From CAKVOD01 sp964606505 (lineage in GTDB: Bacteria > Bacillota > Clostridia > Christensenellales > UBA1242): DNA of 64,000 nt. How positions within the stretch are numbered: the first letter of the stretch is position 1; each line of letters begins with the position of its first letter. The position numbers and the translations under genes are program-made. The notes under the pieces are model-generated. The model did not search any database. It was not told the origin of the DNA and worked only from the letters and a program-made list of their open reading frames with translations. Below are positions 45,106 through 51,339 of the stretch, piece by piece. Location of the stretch: the NCBI GenBank assembly GCA_964606505.1, contig CAZSGM010000002.1, positions 138,568-202,567 on the forward strand, read 5' to 3'.

Positions 45106-45144
45106 AAAAAAGCCACACGGGAATAACCCGTGTGGCTTTTTTTT
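45106..45144 (+). terminator. Strong intrinsic terminator after the giant lipoprotein gene
   Basis: AGCCACACGGG and CCCGTGTGGCT form a perfect stem around AATAA, with A-rich 5' flank and T8. It may also work for the minus strand. It lies 130 nt after the stop codon; nothing else is seen in 44974-45262. Confidence 0.93.
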
Positions 45145-45262
45145 ATTGTTTATATGTAAGTGTAACAATCAATTAAAATGTATTAGTTAATAAAATTGCT
45201 TAAATTGAATTTTGAACAAGGATATTTGCAATCAATTAACTATTTTAATATAATTTTGATTT

Positions 45263-46156
45263 TTATTTTTCCATTTCGTCTTTTTCAACTGCTTTAGCTG
45301 TTGTTTTGTTTTCGGCCTCTTTAGCAGGTGTGCTAGCCGCAACTGCGTCGTTTTGTTTGTGTTCGCCGCAAAGTTCGTTAAGTGGATAAAAATCAATAAC
45401 GTCATTGATACCCATTTCGTTAACTGATTTTTTCAAGCGGATAACATCACTAACTTCCAAATCTTCCGCCAAAACTTTGCAGGACAATCTTTTAAGTTTT
45501 TTAATGTCTTGTACTTTAATTGCAACTTTTGAGCCCGCATAAGCCACAATACCTAGTGCTCCCGCAATCAAGAGTGCTTCTCCAACAGGGGAACATTCGT
45601 GAATCATATTTAGGTTATATTGAAGTGCCGCAAAGTGCTGGGAAATGGTGTAATTGCCTATATTTTCCAGTTTTGCATAAACAGGGAAAAATCCGTCTGT
45701 AAGTGCTTTAAGGTTTCCGCCAACTATACCGAGTATACCAACATACTTGCCAGCTTTTTTAACGTGGCGCAAACTTGTTCTTTTTGCGTCGCTCTTAATC
45801 ATTGCTTTAACATTTTTGTTTACTTTTTTGAAATATTTTTTGTCTTGCTTGTCAGCATAATACTTTTCTTTCAAAGCCTTGTAAAGTTGTTTAATTTCGG
45901 CGTCAGAAAGTAGGTTAATATTCTTTGGGTTTTCCAAAGCAGCTAAAAACTCTCTCTGTTCAGCGTCTAATTTTGCAGGGTCAACTTTAATACCCTCTTG
46001 TGCGTTTTTAGGCTCGTCTGCTTCAGTAGAAATAACTCTTTGTTCCGCATTAGTAACTGCGTCGCTCTTAGTATTTTCATCGTTTTGTTCAACAATTGCA
46101 TTAGCAACATTGAAAAGGAATTCAGCATCGTAAGCCGTAGTCTTTTTGTCAGTCAT
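45263..46156 (-). CDS. Hypothetical membrane protein, 297 aa
   Basis: The ATG is preceded by AAAGGAG and a perfect SigA promoter. Residues ~1-135 are charged and Glu/Lys-rich, probably helical (LSDAEIKQLYKALKEKYY). A basic patch (KRTSLRHVKKAGK) leads into two hydrophobic segments at about 140-160 and 195-215, separated by an amphipathic stretch. A soluble region follows (VLAEDLEVSDVIRLKKSVNEMGI) and a Lys/Glu/Ala tail. I do not recognise the family. The gene diverges from the RiPP operon, with about 280 nt between them; no functional link is evident. Confidence 0.72.
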   Translation of the reverse strand: MTDKKTTAYDAEFLFNVANAIVEQNDENTKSDAVTNAEQRVISTEADEPKNAQEGIKVDPAKLDAEQREFLAALENPKNINLLSDAEIKQLYKALKEKYYADKQDKKYFKKVNKNVKAMIKSDAKRTSLRHVKKAGKYVGILGIVGGNLKALTDGFFPVYAKLENIGNYTISQHFAALQYNLNMIHECSPVGEALLIAGALGIVAYAGSKVAIKVQDIKKLKRLSCKVLAEDLEVSDVIRLKKSVNEMGINDVIDFYPLNELCGEHKQNDAVAASTPAKEAENKTTAKAVEKDEMEK

Positions 46157-46191
46157 AATCTCATACTCCTTTGTTGTTGGATTATGATTTG

Positions 46192-46220
46192 ATTATAACG
46201 CAAAAAAAGCGATTTGTCAA
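46192..46220 (-). promoter_or_regulatory. Perfect-consensus SigA promoter
   Basis: On the minus strand: TTGACA (46220-46215), 17-nt spacer, TATAAT (46197-46192). It drives the 297-residue membrane protein gene and suggests strong constitutive expression. Confidence 0.85.
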
Positions 46221-46380
46221 GACTTTCGCCAAAATTCTCCCCACCGCTTTTCCATAAAAAGTTATTGAATTTTTTGTGTTAAAAAATTTGTTTTTATTTA
46301 TCCACTTTAAAAAAAAATAAGTTGTATTAATAAAACATATCACTATCTTAAATGTTGAGGAAATTATTTAAGTAAAATAA

Positions 46381-46409
46381 TTGACTTTTTCTGATTATAA
46401 TGCTAAAAT
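46381..46409 (+). promoter_or_regulatory. SigA promoter of the RiPP operon
   Basis: TTGACT, 17-nt spacer, TAAAAT. The predicted start of transcription is about 20 nt before the very strong ribosome binding site of the precursor peptide. Confidence 0.75.
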
Positions 46410-46437
46410 ATATCTAAATAACAAAGGAGGGTAAGTC

Positions 46438-46509
46438 ATGATTGTATTAAGTATACCTGCTGCAACTTGCTATTGTTGTGATTGTGACGGGAAAGGTCAT
46501 TCAAAGTAA
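46438..46509 (+). CDS. Putative Cys-rich RiPP precursor peptide, 23 aa
   Basis: A 23-codon frame starts at ATG 46438 with AAAGGAGGG seven nt upstream, the strongest ribosome binding site in the window. The peptide opens with a short hydrophobic leader-like part (MIVLSIPAAT) and ends CYCCDCDGKGHSK, with four cysteines in six residues. It lies just upstream of a radical SAM/SPASM gene and is separated from it by a small hairpin with a T7 run. That is the usual arrangement for a precursor made in excess of its enzyme. Established knowledge: SPASM maturases form thioether or C-C links on such short Cys-rich peptides. The precursor assignment is an inference from position, start signals and composition. 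The leader is unusually short (about 10 residues), so the modification and the cleavage site are unknown. Confidence 0.68.
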   Translation: MIVLSIPAATCYCCDCDGKGHSK

Positions 46510-46511
46510 TG

Positions 46512-46539
46512 AGTGGGTAATTCCCCACTTGTTTTTTTG
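46512..46539 (+). terminator. Attenuator-like hairpin between precursor and maturase
   Basis: AGTGGG pairs with CCCACT across a six-nt loop, followed by TTGTTTTTTT. The stem is short, so partial readthrough into the maturase gene is likely. Confidence 0.7.
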
Positions 46540-46564
46540 TTAATTATACTTGGGCAGGTTAAAG

Positions 46565-47874
46565 ATGAAAGTTTCAAATTTTATTGTTGCTAAACAGGTT
46601 GGTGATGACTATATTTTGTTTTCGACTATATCAAAGAAGATTATAAAAGTTTCTAAAGAGTTTTATAGTGAGATGAATGATTTAGATGAGCAGAACTTAA
46701 AAGTGATAAAATTGAATGAATTGCAATTTTTGCTTGATTCGTATTTTGTTATTGAGGATAATGTTGACGAAAAACGGATTGTTGAAGCCGCTCTTGATAT
46801 TGATAGGTTACATCAAGAGATATTTTCTAGTTATATTGCTTTTTCAACCTTATGTAATTTTGCATGTGTTTATTGTTATGAAGAGTGTCAAACGGAAAGA
46901 AAATTTGTGATGAATCAAGACATTCTAAAAAAACAATCGAGTGGTACAAGTTTATTTTAAGCAAAAATAGATATAAAAAGTGTAAGATTACTTTGTTTGG
47001 TGGTGAACCTTTATTACATAAAAATCTTATTAAATTATTTGTAAAAGAAATAAGAAGTTATACTCAAAATAATGGAATCACACTAAAATTGGCAATAATT
47101 ACAAATGGATATCTGTTAGATCAAGATATTGTTGACTTTCTTGTAGTTAATGGGCTAGAAGAAATTCAAATAACTCTAGATGGAGTAGGGCGCGTTCACG
47201 ATGAAAGGAGACCATTGCGTGGTGGTGGGGCGACTTTTGAGCGCATAATCAAAAATATTAAATCAATAGATAAGTTTGCGGGGATTTTTTTATTTAGGGT
47301 TAGTTTTGATAAAAGCAATATTTTACAGGTAAAAGAGTTAATTAAGTATTTAAAAATTATGCGACTCAAAAATGATTACGAAATTTATTTGGCGCCTATT
47401 CATCAGACAACTGCACAAAGCAAATCTGCTTGTTCTTTTTGTAGCAGAAATACATCTGATGACTTAGATGCACTAATATGTGCGTATAAGGATTTATACT
47501 TATATATGAAAGGTTTAGATTTGCCAATCCCAAAATATATTAGTAATGGGGCATGTATGACTGTTTCAAAGGATACTGTATTGGTTGATCCTCACGGAAA
47601 CTTATTTAAGTGCGTTGAGATGGTAGGGCTTGAGAATTTATCAGTTGGAAATGTTGCAGAATTAAATTATAGTCAAAGTTTGCTCGATTTTATTGCACAT
47701 CCCAACTTTAAGAAATGTATTGAAAAGGGCTGTAAATACGTATGTATTTGTGGGGGTGGATGTTTGATGAAATCATATTTAAGGAATTTGACGCTTAATG
47801 AATTAGATTGTCAATATAAATTATTTGATGAACTTATACCATTTTTATTGGAGAAAAATTATGGAAATAAATAA
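46565..47874 (+). CDS. Radical SAM/SPASM peptide maturase, split by a -1 frameshift at an A7 tract
   Basis: The first frame starts at ATG 46565 and holds the radical SAM CX3CX2C motif (C97, C101, C104; CNFACVYCYEEC). It stops at 46960. The rest continues in the -1 frame to 47874: FGGEPLL, the ITLDG block, then SPASM cysteines (GNLFKC, CIEKGCKYVCICGGGC, DC) for two auxiliary Fe-S clusters. At 46927-46933 the bases A AAA AAA sit in frame as a -1 slippery heptamer. Slipping there joins QDILKK to TIEWYKFIL and restores a 436-residue protein of normal length and motif order. The first ~90 residues resemble the peptide-recognition region of such maturases. Alternatives are a sequencing or mutational loss of one A, or tract-length variation. 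The gene is AT-rich compared with its surroundings. Confidence 0.82.
46927..46933 (+). promoter_or_regulatory. Candidate -1 frameshift site (A AAA AAA)
   Basis: Seven A residues are read as AAA AAA in the zero frame, preceded by the A of CTA. This is the classic heptamer for -1 ribosomal slippage and also a hotspot for transcriptional slippage or indels. The zero frame ends 27 nt downstream. No strong stimulatory hairpin is obvious by eye. Confidence 0.55.
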
Positions 47875-49033
47875 TAATGAAATTTTCAGAGAAACGATTG
47901 AAAATATAGTTAGTAATGAAACAATTAATAAGGTCATTATTAGCAATCCCACAAACAAAAGCGCAAAGTACAAAAAGGTTGTGATTGAAAATAAAAACGA
48001 CCACTATATGGAAAATGCGTACACTGATAAACATTCATTTACCAACAATTTTGACGTTTCTGCAATTGTTGAAAGGATAGATTTTTATCGCAATGACTTC
48101 AAACAAATCAATATTTTTTCTAATGAATTTGAATATATGATAAAGATTTCAAAATCGGGAAAACTCTTTTTATCGAAAACCAAACTAAAAACTGAGTTAA
48201 AACTATCTTCAACAAATAATAGAGTTAAAAACTATATTTTTAATGAAAACGAAATTATACAGCCACTTATTGATATGGGAATTTACACAGCTGAGGGGAA
48301 AATTGTTAAATCTATGTATGATAAATATAAGCAAATCAATAGATTTATCGAGTTGATAGATGACTATATGAAAGATAATAAGTTGAGCAGAATTAATATT
48401 GTTGATTTTGGATGTGGCAAGTCATATCTAACATTTGTTGTTTATTATTATTTTAAGTATATAAAAAATACTGATATAACTATGGTAGGCTTGGATTTAA
48501 AAGAGGACGTTATAAAAAAATGCAACGAAACGGCTAAGAAATACGGCTATTCTTCTTTGCGTTTTGAACTAGGGGACATAAATGGTTACAAGCCTAATAT
48601 GGATATTGATATGATAATAACGTTGCACGCTTGCGATACCGCGACGGATTACGCATTATATAACGCGATTAATTGGAATGTAAAAATGATTTTTTCTGTT
48701 CCGTGCTGTCAACACGAGGTCAACAAGCAAATTTCTTCGGAAAGTTTGCCGATTATAACGCGATATGGGCTAATTAAGGAAAGAATTTCTTCAGATTTTA
48801 CTGACATAGTGAGATGTAATCTACTAAAAGCGATGTCATACAATGTGGAGATGATTGAGTTTGTCGGCTTTGAGCATACGCCTAAAAATTTATTAATTAG
48901 GGCAAATTTAACAAGAATTCCTTTAGATGTTAGGAAAAAATATTTGCAAGAAGTTGTTGATTTAAAAACTGCTTTTAATTTTGAGCAAACACTTTATAAA
49001 CTATTAAAAAATAGACTTGATGACTTACTGTAA
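47861..49033 (+). CDS. Class I SAM-dependent methyltransferase (Methyltransf_32-like)
   Basis: The ATG at 47861 overlaps the end of the maturase gene by 14 nt, with GGAG 8 nt upstream, which implies translational coupling. The 390-residue protein has an N-terminal ~150-residue region, then a Rossmann methyltransferase domain: motif I VDFGCGKSYLTF (~residue 183), an acidic loop GLDLKED, and the family block TLHACDTATDYAL followed by FSVPCCQHE. These last two blocks match a conserved methyltransferase common in Clostridia as a stand-alone gene. It may therefore be a housekeeping RNA or protein methylase captured by the operon, or it may methylate the peptide; the overlap favours co-expression. 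The substrate cannot be read from the sequence. Confidence 0.83.
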   Translation: MEINNNEIFRETIENIVSNETINKVIISNPTNKSAKYKKVVIENKNDHYMENAYTDKHSFTNNFDVSAIVERIDFYRNDFKQINIFSNEFEYMIKISKSGKLFLSKTKLKTELKLSSTNNRVKNYIFNENEIIQPLIDMGIYTAEGKIVKSMYDKYKQINRFIELIDDYMKDNKLSRINIVDFGCGKSYLTFVVYYYFKYIKNTDITMVGLDLKEDVIKKCNETAKKYGYSSLRFELGDINGYKPNMDIDMIITLHACDTATDYALYNAINWNVKMIFSVPCCQHEVNKQISSESLPIITRYGLIKERISSDFTDIVRCNLLKAMSYNVEMIEFVGFEHTPKNLLIRANLTRIPLDVRKKYLQEVVDLKTAFNFEQTLYKLLKNRLDDLL

Positions 49034-49575
49034 TATTTATTGTTAAACCGCATAACCTGTGTATGTGGTTGGCGAAAAACAGCGGCAAATTAACCAAACA
49101 AAACCTTAAACTAATTTTTTTGAGAGGAACTTTACTAAATAAAAATAGTTTACCTATCAAAATAAAAAAATACCAAACAAAATTGCGCCGCATTTGGGCA
49201 ACGTTGTTGGTCTTTTTTTAGTGGTTGTAAAATCTTCTAAATCGCAATAAAATCGCGGTTTTTAGGATTTTTTTGTGTTTAAACAAAATTTTATATAATA
49301 AAACTTTATTTCATATAATAATGAAACTTTTATTTAATTACTTTATTATTTAATTACTCAATAACTTAATTATTTAATTGGTTGATTATTTAATTAATAT
49401 AGTTTTATAATCTAAAATAATTTAACAATACCTAAGCATAATAGTGAAGCTTTTATTTTAAAATATTTAAACAACAATAAGCATTTTAACAATATTTAAT
49501 AGTCATTAATATTTTGTAATATTCTTTAAATACTGTATGCTGTTGAGCGCATTTTACATGCGAAGTTTCACTGAA
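49034..49575. other. AT-rich intergenic region, 542 nt
   Basis: It separates the plus-strand methyltransferase gene from the minus-strand hisS stop. Positions ~49280-49550 are nearly all A/T with repeated TTATTTAATTA-like motifs. No clear terminator stem for either gene and no RNA gene is recognised. Confidence 0.5.
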
Positions 49576-50814
49576 CTAATTTAGCATTTTGAGTTCGTTT
49601 TCGCCGAAGATAACGAATTGCGCAAAGCAGTTGTCTCGTAGTAACGTGAGTTGGCGCCCAAGGTTATTGGCACGCGGCATAATGGTTACGTCAAACTTGT
49701 CTTTCAGCGAGTCGGCGTAGCGTTTCACGTCAATAAAGTCGTCCTCTTTTCTGTAAATTACCGCAACTTTTGGCGTCGTGTTCATACAAAAGTCGTTCTC
49801 GCTAATTATCGTAAACAGACGCTCAAACCCGAGCGAAAACCCAACAGCGGGGCAGTCGGTCTTGGTAATTTTCCCAATCATTTTGTCGTAACGTCCGCCG
49901 CCGCCGCACGCGCCCTCAAACCCGTCGAGAAAAACCTCAAACACGCAGTCGGTGTAGTAACCTTGTCCGCGGATGATTGAAATGTCGAAGCAAGCGTTGT
50001 AAAGTCCGCTGCTAAACTCGCTCACCGACTCAATGAGTTTTTTCATATTGATAACGTCGTCGCTTTCCTCAACATACTTTAAAAGGGCGTCGAACCCGTT
50101 TTCTTTGATGTCGACGATTGTTTCAATTAGCGAAATAACCTTTTCCGTAGGGTAGTTTTCAAGCAAAAGCTCGCTTTTAACGCCCTCGTAACCGATTTTG
50201 TCGTACTTGTCTAGCGCAATACAAATTTCCTCGCACTGATTAGGGAAGAACCCGTTGTTAACGATAAGCTGGTTGAGAATTTTGCGGTTGTTTATCTTGA
50301 AAATAAAGTTCGTGAACCCAAGGCAGGTCAGTGCCTCTCCCGCACAAATTAGCAACTCAATTTCGGCGTTAATGGAAGGGTCGCCCAAAATGTCGATGTC
50401 GCACTGCGTGAACTGACGCTTGCGCCCGCGTTGTGGCCTATCCGCGCGAAACGCCTCATCAATCTGGAACGACTTAAACGGTGTTGGTAGGAAGTTTCTG
50501 TTATTCGCGTAAAACCTTGCGAGCGGAACGGTCAAGTCGTATCTAAGCGCAATGTCGCTGACGTCCCCAACTGTGAGGTTTGGCTTGCTTAAATCAAGTT
50601 TCTCCCCACGCTTTAACACCTTAAACATTAACTTAACATTGTCGCCGCCCTCGCTGCCAAGCATAAGGTTTAAGTCCTCTAAAATTGGCGTCTTAATTTG
50701 CAGAAAGCCGTTTTTTGTATAAGTCGACTTGATAATGTCGTAAATGTAGTTGCGTTGTTGCATTTCTTTCGGAATGTAGTCTTGTGTGCCACGTACTGGC
50801 TCAAAGTTTTTCAT
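49576..50814 (-). CDS. hisS: Histidine--tRNA ligase
   Basis: A class II synthetase of 412 residues, the normal bacterial length. The N-terminus has the family start GTQDYIPKEM, motif 2 is FRADRPQRGRKRQFTQCDID, the histidine-binding segment is RGQGYYTDCVFEVF with GGRYDKM, and motif 3 is GFSLGFERL. The C-terminal anticodon-binding domain follows (~320-412). GAGGG precedes the ATG at 9 nt. The promoter is close and its leader is short, so no T-box control is seen. The stop lies next to the AT-rich intergenic region. Confidence 0.96.
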   Translation of the reverse strand: MKNFEPVRGTQDYIPKEMQQRNYIYDIIKSTYTKNGFLQIKTPILEDLNLMLGSEGGDNVKLMFKVLKRGEKLDLSKPNLTVGDVSDIALRYDLTVPLARFYANNRNFLPTPFKSFQIDEAFRADRPQRGRKRQFTQCDIDILGDPSINAEIELLICAGEALTCLGFTNFIFKINNRKILNQLIVNNGFFPNQCEEICIALDKYDKIGYEGVKSELLLENYPTEKVISLIETIVDIKENGFDALLKYVEESDDVINMKKLIESVSEFSSGLYNACFDISIIRGQGYYTDCVFEVFLDGFEGACGGGGRYDKMIGKITKTDCPAVGFSLGFERLFTIISENDFCMNTTPKVAVIYRKEDDFIDVKRYADSLKDKFDVTIMPRANNLGRQLTLLRDNCFAQFVIFGENELKMLN

Positions 50815-50846
50815 AAAGTTACCCTCAGTTTTTAATAGTATCTATT

Positions 50847-50875
50847 ATTATAATACATTTTTTCTTAAAAAGCAA
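50847..50875 (-). promoter_or_regulatory. SigA promoter of hisS
   Basis: On the minus strand: TTGCTT (50875-50870), 17-nt spacer, TATAAT (50852-50847). It lies about 33 nt before the start codon. Confidence 0.65.
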
Positions 50876-51275
50876 CAACTTGCACATAATATGTGCGCAG
50901 CGCTCGCGAAAACGCACTCAAGCCGTGTTTCGGCGCCCCAAAAACTACGACTCAGCTTGCGTTTCGGCATTTTAAAACTATGGTTTAGCGTTCGTGTGCC
51001 GCTCCCAAATTGTGCCGACGCGGTATTATAATGTTGTGCGTTGGCAACCTCTCCAACCGTTCCTCTCAACAATGAATTTGCGCGTTTGCGTTATTAATAA
51101 TTGCGCTGATATAATGTCGTTAGTGATATGTTGTTAATAATAGTGTCGCACGCGCGCGCGAGGAATTTAAGACGTGGGGTACGCTGTTTTGCGTTAAAAA
51201 CGCCAAATTTTGCGAAAACTTTTCCAAATTTGCGGCTTTATTGCGGTTAATTAAATAAAATCTTGCCAAATGGTA

Positions 51276-51304
51276 TTGACAAAAAAGTTGTAAAAAAGTA
51301 TAAT
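51276..51304 (+). promoter_or_regulatory. Perfect-consensus SigA promoter of the GLUG surface protein gene
   Basis: TTGACA, 17-nt spacer, TATAAT, with a leader of about 28 nt carrying GGGAG before the ATG. Confidence 0.9.
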
Positions 51305-51339
51305 ATAAGCAAAGAAAAATGAAAATTGGGAGATAGCGA

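Larger units (their letters stand above)
50815..51339. other. Divergent intergenic region, 525 nt
   Basis: It contains the hisS promoter at the left and the perfect promoter of the GLUG gene at the right. The middle (50880-51180) is richer in G+C, with degenerate repeats such as CGTTTCGG/GTGTTTCGG and a GCGCGCGCG run near 51150. It may be decayed coding DNA, but no frame survives. Confidence 0.5.

Noticed and set aside
44974..45262. A missing C-terminal continuation of the giant lipoprotein in another frame
   Set aside because: No frame with GLUG-like or other coding character follows the stop at 44973, and a strong terminator comes soon after.
47861..49033. Calling the methyltransferase a dedicated RiPP enzyme
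   Set aside because: Its family blocks match a widespread stand-alone clostridial methyltransferase; only the overlap with the maturase supports a link, so it is kept as a possibility.
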